NCBI GenBank assembly: GCA_946411475.1
Contig: CAMKED010000006.1
Coordinates: 1 to 47,747, forward strand
DNA: 47,747 nt
Origin: an uncultured Clostridia bacterium
GTDB taxonomy: Bacteria > Bacillota > Clostridia > Oscillospirales > Oscillospiraceae
Direction of reading: 5' to 3'
This document shows, in pieces, positions 32,253 to 39,927 of this stretch. How positions within the stretch are numbered: the first letter of the stretch is position 1; the number at the start of each line of letters is the position of its first letter. The notes under the pieces were generated by a model that had not been told where the DNA came from, did no database searches, and saw only the letters and a program-made list of their open reading frames with translations. The translations under genes and the position numbers were made by a program.

Positions 32253-32281
32253 ATTATACGACCGGGGGAAAGCCCTGTCAA
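32253..32281 (-). promoter_or_regulatory. Perfect consensus promoter
   Basis: TTGACA (32276-32281), 17 nt, TATAAT (32253-32258) on minus: full consensus at both hexamers. It faces the truncated gene whose ATG is at 32218. Confidence 0.8.
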
Positions 32282-32310
32282 GACCAATCCAAAGCAACAG
32301 TCGTCAGCAG

Positions 32311-32434
32311 GCATCAGGCAATAGGAGACGGGGAACGCGGATTCTTCCCTTCGGTCAGAATGACAGGCGGGGAAGTCTGTAGCGCCGGCAATCTGCCGGC
32401 CTAAGGCAACAGTCACCAGTCACCAGGGATCAGG
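32311..32434 (+). repeat. Two short heptamer tracts and a hairpin repeat in a gene-free stretch
   Basis: GCATCAG, GCAATAG, GAGACGG (32311-32331) and CAACAGT, CACCAGT, CACCAGG, GATCAGG (32407-32434) are in period 7. Between them are TTCTTCCCTTCGGTCAGAAT and the hairpin GCCGGC-AATCT-GCCGGC. The region 32282-32649 holds only repeats. Confidence 0.65.
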
Positions 32435-32443
32435 AATCCGAGG

Positions 32444-32583
32444 AAAGCCTTCCCCTTGAGGGGACACAACAGTCCGGGGGACTGTTGTGGATTTTATCGC
32501 CAGTGCGGCTGCTATGCTGGCGCAACTGGAAACCTTCAGCGCTGGTGGCACGGCGAAGCCATGACGGATGAGGTGGAGTTCCG
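32444..32583 (+). repeat. AAGCCTTCCCC-type dispersed repeat, long copy
   Basis: It begins AAAGCCTTCCCCTTGAGGGG and ends TGACGGATGAGGTGG, the same ends as the copy at 4505-4580. The middle differs and contains the hairpin CAACAGTCC/GGACTGTTG. Confidence 0.75.
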
Positions 32584-32649
32584 ATCACGCACCGGCTTCC
32601 GTAGCGACGCACTGCTTAATTCTTCGCTCTTCCCTGCGTGCCGCGCCCC

Positions 32650-33516
32650 CTACAGCAGCTCCCGCAGGCGTTCGGTCAGTTCCAGCCCGGGAGGCGTCAG
32701 CGGCAAGCGGCAGGGACCGCAGTCCAGGCCGGACAGGGCCAGCGCCGCCTTGATGGGAATCGGGTTCACCGTGGAGAACAGCGCCTCGATCATAGGCTGC
32801 TGCTCCTGTTGGAGGCTCAGTGCCCGCGCATATTCCCCGCGCAGGGCAGCGTCCGTCAAGGACTTGACCTCCTTCGGCCGCAGGTTGGAGAGCACAGAAA
32901 CGACGCCCAGCGCCCCGCAGACCATAAAGGGCAGGATGCGGTCGTCGCAGCCGCAGTAGATTGGGAAGTCCGGCCCGCAGAGCGCGTGCAGCGTCAGCAC
33001 CCGCCCCACGTCCGGATCGGCCTCCTTGATCCCGGCCACGGTGTCCAGCTTTGACAGCGCCGCGCAGGTCTCCGGCTCGATGCGCACGTTTGTCCGGGAC
33101 GGCACATTGTAGAGCAGGATCGGCAGCTTCGTCGCCTCCGTGACCGTCTCATAGTGTGCAAGCAATCCCTCCTGCGTGCAGCGGTTGTAGTAGGGCGTGA
33201 CGCAGAGCAGCGCGTCCGCGCCGAGCGCGGCTGCGGCCTTGGCCGTCTCGGCAGCGGCTCTGGTATCATTGCCGCCGGTTCCGGCTATAATCTTTGCCTT
33301 GCCGTCGCAGAAGCGGACACAGTGCGCAATCAGCGCCAGCAGCTCCGCCCGCTCCAGCGTGGCAGCCTCCCCGGTCGTCCCGCCCGCGACCAGGGCCTCC
33401 ACCCCGGCCTCCAACTGCCGCTCCAGCAGCCGGTCGAGGGCAGCAAAGTCAATCCCGTAGCTGTCAAACGGCGTCACCAGCGCCGTACAGGTCCCGCGAA
33501 AGATGGGTTGTTTCAT
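32650..33516 (-). CDS. dapA: 4-hydroxy-tetrahydrodipicolinate synthase
   Basis: The ATG at 33516, 7 nt after GGAGG, gives 288 residues. DapA condenses pyruvate and aspartate semialdehyde, the first step to lysine and diaminopimelate. Motifs: GGTTGEAATL for substrate binding, the catalytic Tyr in LLYNVPSRTN and the Schiff-base Lys in VAGIKEA. It stands alone, not next to dapB. No lysine riboswitch or T-box is seen upstream, where a hairpin array lies instead. The stop TAG is in a GTAGGGGGCG repeat. Confidence 0.96.
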   Translation of the reverse strand: MKQPIFRGTCTALVTPFDSYGIDFAALDRLLERQLEAGVEALVAGGTTGEAATLERAELLALIAHCVRFCDGKAKIIAGTGGNDTRAAAETAKAAAALGADALLCVTPYYNRCTQEGLLAHYETVTEATKLPILLYNVPSRTNVRIEPETCAALSKLDTVAGIKEADPDVGRVLTLHALCGPDFPIYCGCDDRILPFMVCGALGVVSVLSNLRPKEVKSLTDAALRGEYARALSLQQEQQPMIEALFSTVNPIPIKAALALSGLDCGPCRLPLTPPGLELTERLRELL

Positions 33517-33543
33517 ATTTGTTCCTCCGATAATAATTTGGAT

Positions 33544-33744
33544 ATGAAGTATTTGCTTACGCAAATATGAAGTATGCTGCGCGTATGAAGTGTGCTGCGC
33601 ACATGAAGTATGGCTGCACCATATTTTACATCACGGGAAGCTTTCTCGCTTTGTCCATATTGCCGCGGGCAATACTTCATATCCGCAACAGCGGATACTT
33701 CATATTCCGCAGGAATACTTCATATCGCGTCAGCGATACTTCAT
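33544..33744. repeat. Mirror-image array of eight ATGAAGT motifs and eight hairpins
   Basis: Left half: ATGAAGT at 33544, 33567, 33585, 33603, each followed by a different hairpin (stems ATTTGC/GCAAAT, ATGC/GCGT, GTGC/GCAC, ATGG/CCAT). Right half: ACTTCAT at 33674, 33697, 33717, 33738, each preceded by a hairpin (ATTGCC/GGCAAT, ATCCGC/GCGGAT, ATTCC/GGAAT, ATCGC/GCGAT). The centre has a near-palindrome around AAGCTT. It fills the divergent gap between dapA and queA. Confidence 0.9.
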
Positions 33745-33773
33745 TCTATTGTCCTGCTCCGGCAAATATACCG

Positions 33774-33802
33774 TTGACGAACCGTTCAAAACCATGTATA
33801 AT
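33774..33802 (+). promoter_or_regulatory. Promoter of queA-tgt
   Basis: TTGACG (33774-33779), 17 nt, TATAAT (33797-33802), directly after the hairpin array. Confidence 0.8.
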
Positions 33803-33835
33803 ACGACCACTTATGAATCAAAATGAGGGATTGCT

Positions 33836-34858
33836 TTGAAAACCCACGACTTTTACTATGACCTTCCCCAGGAGCTGATCGCCCAGACGCCGCTGGCGCA
33901 GCGGGACAGCTCCCGGCTGCTGGTCCTGAACAAAAGCACCGGCGCCGTCGAGCACCGGCATTTTCATGATATTCTTGACTATCTGCGCCCCGGCGACTGC
34001 CTGGTGCTGAACAACTCCCGCGTGCTTCCTGCCCGGTTGCTCGGCAAGCGGGCCACAGGCGGCGCCGTGGAGGTGCTGCTGCTCAAGGATACCGGAAACG
34101 ACGTCTGGGAGTGCCTGACCAAACCCGGCCGCAAGACCCCCGTCGGCGCGGAGCTCTCCTTCGGCGAGGGCCTGCTGACGGCCACTGTCGTCGAGGCCAG
34201 GGAGGACGGCAACAAGCTGGTGCAGTTCCACTATCAGGGGATCTTCCTGGAGATCCTGGAACAGCTCGGCAAGATGCCGCTGCCGCCCTATATCAAGGAG
34301 GAGCTGCAGGATCAGGAGCGCTACCAGACCGTCTATTCCAAGGTCAACGGCTCCGCTGCCGCACCGACCGCAGGGCTCCACTTCACGCCGGAGCTGCTGG
34401 ACGCGATTCGGGCCAAGGGCGTCAATCTGGCCTGGGTCACGCTCCACGTCGGACTCGGCACCTTCCGCCCCGTCAAGGCTGAGGAGATCACCGACCACCA
34501 CATGCACGCGGAATTCTGCATGCTCTCCGCCGAGACCGCGGCGCTGCTCAACCAGACCAGACAGGCGGGCGGGCGGATCGTCTGCGTCGGCACCACCTCC
34601 TGCCGCACCATTGAGAGCTTCGCCGCGGACGACGGGAGCTTCTCGGAGAAGTCCGGCTGGACCGACATCTTCATCTACCCGGGCTACCGCTTCAAGGCCA
34701 TGGACGCCCTGATCACCAACTTCCACCTGCCAGAAAGCACGCTGATCATGCTCGTTTCGGCCTTTGCCGGACGGGAGACCGTGCTGAACGCCTACAAGAT
34801 CGCCGTCGAGGAGCGCTACCGCTTCTTCTCCTTCGGCGACGCGATGTTTATCTACTGA
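33836..34858 (+). CDS. queA: S-adenosylmethionine:tRNA ribosyltransferase-isomerase
   Basis: The 340-residue enzyme makes epoxyqueuosine at tRNA position 34. It begins at a TTG, 5 nt after GAGGGA; no in-frame ATG fits. Motifs include FDYDLP-like [52 protein letters not shown] and [11 protein letters not shown], all standard for QueA. tgt follows after 10 nt, so both queuosine steps are made from one mRNA. Confidence 0.96.
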   Translation: MKTHDFYYDLPQELIAQTPLAQRDSSRLLVLNKSTGAVEHRHFHDILDYLRPGDCLVLNNSRVLPARLLGKRATGGAVEVLLLKDTGNDVWECLTKPGRKTPVGAELSFGEGLLTATVVEAREDGNKLVQFHYQGIFLEILEQLGKMPLPPYIKEELQDQERYQTVYSKVNGSAAAPTAGLHFTPELLDAIRAKGVNLAWVTLHVGLGTFRPVKAEEITDHHMHAEFCMLSAETAALLNQTRQAGGRIVCVGTTSCRTIESFAADDGSFSEKSGWTDIFIYPGYRFKAMDALITNFHLPESTLIMLVSAFAGRETVLNAYKIAVEERYRFFSFGDAMFIY

Positions 34859-34868
34859 GGAGACGACC

Positions 34869-35999
34869 ATGTTTGAATGCTTGAAAACCGAGGGAAAAGC
34901 CCGGCGCGGCGTGTTCACCTGCGCCCACGGCACGGTCCAGACCCCGGTGTTTATGAACGTCGGCACGCAGGCAGCCATCAAGGGCGGTCTCAGCGCCGAG
35001 GACCTGAAACGCATCGGCTGCCAGGTCGAGCTTTCCAACACCTACCACCTCCATCTGCGCCCCGGAGACCAAATCGTTCGGCAGTTAGGCGGTTTACATA
35101 AGTTTATGACCTGGGACGGGCCGATTCTGACGGATTCCGGCGGCTTTCAGGTCTTCTCCCTGGCCAGTCTGCGAAAGATCAAGGAGGAGGGCGTGTACTT
35201 CGCCTCTCACATCGACGGCCGGAAGATCTTCATGGGGCCGGAGCAGAGCATGCAGATCCAGTCCAACCTGGGCTCCGATATCTGCATGGCCTTCGACGAG
35301 TGCGTGGAGAACCCTTCGCCGCGCGAGTACGTGAAGCAGTCTATGGCTCTCACCTACCGCTGGCTGCTGCGCTGCAAGGCGGAGAACGCCCGGCTCAACA
35401 GTCTGCCCGACACCGTGAACCCGCAGCAGATGCTCTGGGGCATCAACCAGGGCGGCGCCTACGCGGACCTGCGCATCGAGCACGCCAAGATGATCGCGGA
35501 TCTGGATCTGCCGGGCTATGCGATCGGCGGGCTGGCCGTGGGCGAACCCACAGAAGTCATGTATGAGATCATCGAGGCCGTGGAGCCCTATCTGCCCGCG
35601 GACCGAACCCGCTACCTGATGGGCGTGGGGACCCCGTCGAATATCATTGAGGCCGTCTGGCGCGGCGTGGACTTCTTCGACTGCGTCATGCCCGCCCGAA
35701 ACGCCCGCCATGCGCGGCTCTTCACTTGGGAGGGCGCCATCAACCTGAAAAACGCAAAGTACGAGCTGGACGACACGCCCATCGACCCCCAGTGCGACTG
35801 TCCCGTCTGCCGCCGCTATTCCCGGGCCTATCTGCATCATCTGTTCAAAGCCGAGGAAATTCTTGCGCTGCGGCTGAGCGTGATGCACAATCTCTACTTC
35901 TACAACAAGCTCATGGAACGGATCCGCGATGCGCTGGACGAGGGTCGCTTTGCCGCGTTCCGGGCGGAGTATTCAGAAAAACTCAGCCGAAAAATCTGA
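34869..35999 (+). CDS. tgt: Queuine tRNA-ribosyltransferase
   Basis: The 376-residue enzyme swaps guanine-34 for preQ1 in tRNAs with GUN anticodons. Visible are DSGGFQVFSLA (substrate Asp), GGLAVGEP, the nucleophile region FDCVMPARNARH, and the zinc site CDCPVCRRYSRAYLHHL. RBS GAGGAG. It is the second gene of the queA operon. Confidence 0.97.
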   Translation: MFECLKTEGKARRGVFTCAHGTVQTPVFMNVGTQAAIKGGLSAEDLKRIGCQVELSNTYHLHLRPGDQIVRQLGGLHKFMTWDGPILTDSGGFQVFSLASLRKIKEEGVYFASHIDGRKIFMGPEQSMQIQSNLGSDICMAFDECVENPSPREYVKQSMALTYRWLLRCKAENARLNSLPDTVNPQQMLWGINQGGAYADLRIEHAKMIADLDLPGYAIGGLAVGEPTEVMYEIIEAVEPYLPADRTRYLMGVGTPSNIIEAVWRGVDFFDCVMPARNARHARLFTWEGAINLKNAKYELDDTPIDPQCDCPVCRRYSRAYLHHLFKAEEILALRLSVMHNLYFYNKLMERIRDALDEGRFAAFRAEYSEKLSRKI

Positions 36000-36007
36000 T
36001 TTCATAC

Positions 36008-36036
36008 TTGCATTATCGACCGATCCCATGTATAAT
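36008..36036 (+). promoter_or_regulatory. Promoter of yajC
   Basis: TTGCAT (36008-36013), 17 nt, TATAAT (36031-36036), starting 9 nt past the tgt stop; so yajC has its own promoter although it follows tgt. Confidence 0.75.
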
Positions 36037-36066
36037 ACTTAGGATTTCAAACTGGAGGTATTCTGA

Positions 36067-36486
36067 ATGTTATCATTTTTGAGAATCATTGCCACGGCAA
36101 CAGATGCGTCTTCCGGTTCCATGACCACGATGCTGATTATGATGGTGGGCCTGTTCGCTGTCATGTACTTCATGGTCATTCGTCCGGAGAACAAGAAGAA
36201 GAAAGAGCAGGAGGCCCTGCGCAACTCCCTGCACAAGGGCGATAAGATCACCACCATCGGCGGCATCATGGGCAAGATCGTCGACATCAAGGACGACAAG
36301 ATCATCCTGGAGATCGGCGAAGATCAGGTTCGGCTCGAGATGCAGAAGTGGGCCGTCATGACCAACCATACCGCCGAAAAGGAAAAGAGCAAGCGCGCTG
36401 CCGAGGCCAAGGAAGCCGCGCAGAAAGCCAGAGAAGAAAAAATCCGCGAAAAGGAAGCCAAAAAAACCGAAAAGGATATGCGCTGA
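36067..36486 (+). CDS. yajC: Preprotein translocase subunit YajC
   Basis: The 139-residue protein has one N-terminal membrane helix (about 20-40, MLIMMVGLFAVMYFMVIRP), the YajC core RPENKKKKEQEALRNSL, GDKITTIGGIMGKIVDI, and a long Lys/Glu/Ala-rich coiled-coil tail from about residue 98. YajC accompanies SecDF in the translocon. RBS GGAGG. No secDF follows in the window; a terminator does. Confidence 0.93.
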   Translation: MLSFLRIIATATDASSGSMTTMLIMMVGLFAVMYFMVIRPENKKKKEQEALRNSLHKGDKITTIGGIMGKIVDIKDDKIILEIGEDQVRLEMQKWAVMTNHTAEKEKSKRAAEAKEAAQKAREEKIREKEAKKTEKDMR

Positions 36487-36507
36487 TCGATCCGCGGTAT
36501 CATGATT

Positions 36508-36552
36508 GCAGGCAGACCGTCCGCAGCGGATCGGTCTGCCTGCCGTTTTTTT
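36508..36552 (+). terminator. Terminator of yajC
   Basis: GCAGGCAGACCG (36508-36519) pairs with CGGTCTGCCTGC (36532-36543), followed by a run of seven T: a strong intrinsic terminator. Confidence 0.92.
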
Positions 36553-36560
36553 GTCGGGGC

Positions 36561-36589
36561 TTGTATTTTTCCCCGTTTTGGTTTATACT
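36561..36589 (+). promoter_or_regulatory. Promoter of the DUF4364 gene
   Basis: TTGTAT (36561-36566), 17 nt, TATACT (36584-36589), beginning 8 nt after the yajC terminator. Confidence 0.65.
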
Positions 36590-36612
36590 AATGACGAAGA
36601 GGAGGTGTGACC

Positions 36613-37155
36613 ATGCCCCATGGTTTTATCAACGACATGCTGGACGTCAAGCTGTTGATCCTGTACATCACCAACCGTCTGCTTTATCCCGCGGACACAC
36701 AGACGCTCTATGAGCTCTGCCTGCAGGATGACAAGCTCAGCTATTTCGACGTGATGCAGGCGGTGCCGCAGATGGTGGAATCCGGCCATCTGGAAGAAAA
36801 AGACGGCGGTTTCGTCATCACCGACAAGGGCCGTGAGGCTGCCGAGATCACCAAGGATTCTCTCGCTTATCCGGTCACCCAGCGGGCGGCCCGGGCCGTG
36901 GAGCGCTTCAACCGGGAGGTACGCCGCGAAAGCTTCGTGCGCACGGAGGTACTCGAGCGGCCCGACGGCGAAGCCCTGGCCGTCATGCACCTGGACGACG
37001 AAATGGGCTCGCTGATTACGATCGAATACACCTGCCCTTCCGCCCGTCAGGCAGCCTTCCTGACCAAGGCTTTCCCCGCCAAGGCGGACAAGCTCTATCA
37101 GCTCATCACCGAAACTCTGACGACAAAAGATGAAGTTGATGAAAATGCCCCTTGA
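36613..37155 (+). CDS. DUF4364 family protein
   Basis: The ATG at 36613 (GGAGG 7 nt upstream) gives 180 residues. The N-terminal part is a winged-helix-like module (KLLILYITNRLLYPADTQTLYELCL, YFDVMQAVPQMVESGHL, ITDKGREAAEI), followed by a mixed domain with TEVLERPDGEALAVMHLDDE. This matches DUF4364, a Clostridia-restricted family of unknown role, possibly DNA-binding. It precedes hpf but that gene has its own promoter. Confidence 0.85.
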   Translation: MPHGFINDMLDVKLLILYITNRLLYPADTQTLYELCLQDDKLSYFDVMQAVPQMVESGHLEEKDGGFVITDKGREAAEITKDSLAYPVTQRAARAVERFNREVRRESFVRTEVLERPDGEALAVMHLDDEMGSLITIEYTCPSARQAAFLTKAFPAKADKLYQLITETLTTKDEVDENAP

Positions 37156-37179
37156 TTATATGCCAAAATGTGGTATAAT
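37152..37179 (+). promoter_or_regulatory. Promoter of hpf
   Basis: TTGATT (37152-37157), 16 nt, extended TG-G-TATAAT (TATAAT at 37174-37179). The -35 overlaps the stop codon of the preceding gene. Confidence 0.8.
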
Positions 37180-37232
37180 AATACCAGAGAGATCAGTCGG
37201 TTTCTCAAAGCACTTGAAAGGAGCGACGCAAT

Positions 37233-37775
37233 ATGAAAATCCAGATCAATGAGAAGAAGGTCTCCCTTCCGAAGAACGTCCACGCCTACGCCGAGAAAAA
37301 GGTCACCAAGCTGGAGCGTTACTTCCGGGACGACGCGGAAGCCTTTGTCGCTTTTTCCGTTGAAAAGAACCGCAACGTGGTGGAGCTGACCGTTCACGCC
37401 TCCAACACCTACTTCCGCGCCAGTGAGAGCACCTCGGATATGTTCGCCTCCATTGACGCAGCCGTATCCGACATCGAGCGCCAGATCCGCAAGAACAAGA
37501 CCCGTCTGGCCCGCAGAATCCGTCAGGACGCCTTCGTCCGCAGCGCCGAGCTGGAAACCTCCTTCGTTCCCGACGTGGAGGACACCGAGGATTATAAGCT
37601 CATCCGTATCAAGGAGTTCACCATGATGCCCATGAGCCGCGACGAGGCCATTCTGCAGATGAATCTGCTGGGTCACAGCTTCTTCGCCTTCCGCGATGAG
37701 GATGCCGATGGCGCGTTTGCGGTCGTCTATCGGCGGAACGACGGCGATTACGGTCTTCTGGAAGACGTTCGTTGA
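37233..37775 (+). CDS. hpf: Ribosome hibernation promoting factor, long form
   Basis: The 180-residue length is that of long HPF, which dimerises 70S ribosomes into inactive 100S particles. The N-terminal RaiA/HPF domain (1-100: KKVTKLERYFRDDAEAFVAFSVEK, VELTVHASNTYFRA) is joined by a linker to the C-terminal dimerisation domain (about 120-178: YKLIRIKEFTMMPMSRDEAI, LLGHSFFAFRDED). RBS AAAGGAG. It is likely induced in stationary phase in this group. Confidence 0.95.
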   Translation: MKIQINEKKVSLPKNVHAYAEKKVTKLERYFRDDAEAFVAFSVEKNRNVVELTVHASNTYFRASESTSDMFASIDAAVSDIERQIRKNKTRLARRIRQDAFVRSAELETSFVPDVEDTEDYKLIRIKEFTMMPMSRDEAILQMNLLGHSFFAFRDEDADGAFAVVYRRNDGDYGLLEDVR

Positions 37776-37810
37776 TATAAGATAGGACGTTTCCAAAGCA
37801 CAGGATTTCA

Positions 37811-37838
37811 CGCAGGGGACGGTCAACCGTCCCCTGCG
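37811..37838. repeat. Perfect 12-bp hairpin after hpf
   Basis: CGCAGGGGACGG and CCGTCCCCTGCG around loop TCAA, 35 nt past the hpf stop. No T-run follows, so it may be a repeat or mRNA-end structure rather than a complete terminator. Confidence 0.65.
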
Positions 37839-37867
37839 CTCGCACATGGAGTTTTCGGAGGTTGCCT

Positions 37868-38851
37868 ATGACAAGACGCATGGTACTGTACGAGGTCGGG
37901 AAGGCGCTGCTGATTCTGGCAGAGATCGCCATCGTGGCCTTTATTGGGTACACAGTCGCGCTGCTGCTCTGGTTTGCCATTCAGTATGCGCTATCCGGTA
38001 TCAGCTCGGAGCTCCTGACGCAAATCGCAGACGGCCTGCCGGATCGCGCGGCCTTTCTGGGCAAGTATATCCGCTTCTTCAACACCGGCATGACAGCAAA
38101 AGAGGTCATCTCCCAGTTGATCCGCCACGCCGTGATTCTTGCGGCGGGAATCGGTCTGCTGACTGTTGCAAGGCTTTGCATGCGCAGATTGGAACGCGAA
38201 TTCAAGCAGCGATATATGCCGGAAGTCCTGGAGCAAACCTTCTCCGATTTCACCTATGAAGCCAAACGCCGCAGCGCCGTGGAGGAAATTCTCTGCGACG
38301 TCGGCCTGCTCAGCACTGTGGAGCGCTACTACACCGCGAACCGGCTGGAGGGGCTGTACCGTGACTGCTGGGTTGCGTCCCAGGAGATCATCTGCGGCGG
38401 CGTCTACGAGGACGACTATACCAGCCACAAGGTCAAGGTACGCGGCCAGTGGCTGACGATCCGCCTTAACACAGACTTTGAAAGCATCGTGATTCTGGAA
38501 GCCCGCGGGACGAAAAACCGTTTTTCACACCGCGGCCTTGCCCGGCAGATGGTAGAATTGCAGCCGGATCACGAGGGGCTCGCCCAGCAGTTCCGCTGCT
38601 TTGCAGATTCTCCCGAGGAGTTTCGGAACCTGCTCACGGTGGAAATGGCGGAAAAGCTTCTGTCCATGATCGACCGTTATCCGGACTTCTGTGTGATCTT
38701 CCGCCACGGTTGCATCCACATTCTGATCCGCCGCCGTTCCTTCAATCGCCGTTGGGAGCCCCTGTGTCCCTTCTGTTTCCCGCAGCTCAAACGGGAAGCC
38801 CACCGGCTCTACGGCCCGTTGATGGATTTCACGGATATGTTGTTGGAATAA
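37868..38851 (+). CDS. DUF3137-like membrane protein
   Basis: The ATG at 37868 follows GGAGG and gives 327 residues. Two membrane segments (about 10-38 and 82-103) precede a soluble domain of about 220 residues. Its pattern VERYYTANRLEGLYRDCWVA, DDYTSHKVKVRGQWLTIRLN and FRCFADSPEEFRNLLTVEMAEKL resembles DUF3137 proteins, whose role is unknown. It appears to be expressed on its own or from hpf read-through and ends at a strong terminator. Confidence 0.75.
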   Translation: MTRRMVLYEVGKALLILAEIAIVAFIGYTVALLLWFAIQYALSGISSELLTQIADGLPDRAAFLGKYIRFFNTGMTAKEVISQLIRHAVILAAGIGLLTVARLCMRRLEREFKQRYMPEVLEQTFSDFTYEAKRRSAVEEILCDVGLLSTVERYYTANRLEGLYRDCWVASQEIICGGVYEDDYTSHKVKVRGQWLTIRLNTDFESIVILEARGTKNRFSHRGLARQMVELQPDHEGLAQQFRCFADSPEEFRNLLTVEMAEKLLSMIDRYPDFCVIFRHGCIHILIRRRSFNRRWEPLCPFCFPQLKREAHRLYGPLMDFTDMLLE

Positions 38852-38864
38852 AACCTGACATGAA

Positions 38865-38901
38865 AATGAGACAGGAGGAACTCCTCCTGCCTCATTATTT
38901 T
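38865..38901 (+). terminator. Terminator of the DUF3137-like gene
   Basis: AATGAG-A-CAGGAGG pairs with CCTCCTG-C-CTCATT around loop AACT, then ATTTTATTTG. The 157-bp element begins 10 nt further on. Confidence 0.88.
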
Positions 38902-38907
38902 ATTTGT

Positions 38908-39070
38908 TCATACTGAACTCCCATAAAAAGATTGAAAAATGTTCTGAGCAGGAATTGCGCCAGACGAGGCGGAGGACGCAGGCGGGCTTGACGCCCGGCA
39001 AGGACGACAACGAAGTATGACACAATTCCTGCCGGAACAGGTTAAAGGTTTCTATGGGAGTTCAGTATCA
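38908..39070. repeat. 157-bp palindromic element flanked by TCA, copy 2
   Basis: The core 38911-39067 is identical to 22849-23005, including the TCA on each side. The right-hand TCA (39068-39070) is, on the minus strand, the TGA stop codon of udp. The element lies between two convergent genes. Confidence 0.9.
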
Positions 39071-39832
39071 AGCCTTGTCCTGCGCGATCAGGCGCTTGAG
39101 CGCCTCCACGGAAACGCGGACGGAGGCGGAGGTGTCTTCGTTCATGGTCTGATCGAGGCCCGCAGCCTCCCGCTCCTGATTCCAAATCACGTGGAAACAG
39201 GAGCCGCAGCGCACGCCAAGCGCGTCCGCCACGACGAAGAGCGCGGCGGACTCCATCTCGGAGGCCAGAACGCCCAGCTTTTTCCAGGCCTCCCACTTGT
39301 TCAGCAGCTCATAGGAAACCGGCATTTTGTTGGGGCTGTGCTGGCCGTAGAAGGCATCCTTGCACTGCACCACGCCGACGTGGGTAGTCTTGCCGAGGGC
39401 AAGGGCGGCGTCCCGCAGGGCCAAAGTCACGTCCAGATTGGCCACGGCGGGGTACTCGATCGGAGCGTATTCGCAGGAGGTATGCTCATAGCGGATCGCG
39501 CCGGTGGCGACGACGATGTCGCCGGATTTGACCTTGAGGTTAATGCCGCCACAGGTGCCGGTGCGGATAAAGGTATGCGCGCCGATGTTGTGCAGCTCCT
39601 CCATGGCGATAGAGGCCGAGGGGCCGCCGATGCCCGTGGAGCAGACGGAAACCTTCTCACCCAGCAGATAGCCGGTGTAGATGTTGTATTCGCGGTTTTG
39701 ACCCACGTGATGGGCGTCGTCAAAGAGCGCGGCAATGGACGCGCAGCGCCCCGGGTCCCCCGGCAGAATCACATATCGGCCCACGTCTCCTTCCACGCAG
39801 TGGATATGAAATTGCTTTTCAAGCTGTTGCAT
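39068..39832 (-). CDS. udp: Uridine phosphorylase-type nucleoside phosphorylase
   Basis: The ATG at 39832, 7 nt after AAAGGAG, gives 254 residues, full length for the NP_UDP_1 family. Motifs: phosphate site ILPGDPGRC near residue 22, [24 protein letters not shown] and the nucleoside site [16 protein letters not shown]. The enzyme cleaves a pyrimidine nucleoside with phosphate for salvage; uridine is the likeliest substrate. A longer frame runs into repeats. The stop codon coincides with the TCA flank of the palindromic element. Confidence 0.88.
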   Translation of the reverse strand: MQQLEKQFHIHCVEGDVGRYVILPGDPGRCASIAALFDDAHHVGQNREYNIYTGYLLGEKVSVCSTGIGGPSASIAMEELHNIGAHTFIRTGTCGGINLKVKSGDIVVATGAIRYEHTSCEYAPIEYPAVANLDVTLALRDAALALGKTTHVGVVQCKDAFYGQHSPNKMPVSYELLNKWEAWKKLGVLASEMESAALFVVADALGVRCGSCFHVIWNQEREAAGLDQTMNEDTSASVRVSVEALKRLIAQDKA

Positions 39833-39865
39833 GTGGTTACTCCTTTCAAACATTTTCAGTTGGGC

Positions 39866-39927
39866 GGGCGGCCAATGGCCGCCCCTACGGTGATGTGCGG
39901 GCGGGCGCACACTTTGCGCCCCTACAG
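39866..39927. repeat. Two short hairpin repeats ending in CCCCTAC
   Basis: GGGCGGCC-AAT-GGCCGCCC then CTACGG (39866-39890), and GGGCGCACACTTTGCGCCC then CTACAG (39903-39927). The second has the same ends as the GGCGCACA-bounded repeat but no middle. The polC stop TAG is in its CTA. Confidence 0.75.

Noticed and set aside
33517-33560. Lysine riboswitch or T-box upstream of dapA
   Set aside because: The 5' region is short and consists of the hairpin array; no conserved elements of those RNAs are present.
33544-33744. CRISPR array
   Set aside because: The constant motif is only 7 nt, the spacers are self-complementary and 11-16 nt, orientation flips in the middle, and there are no cas genes.
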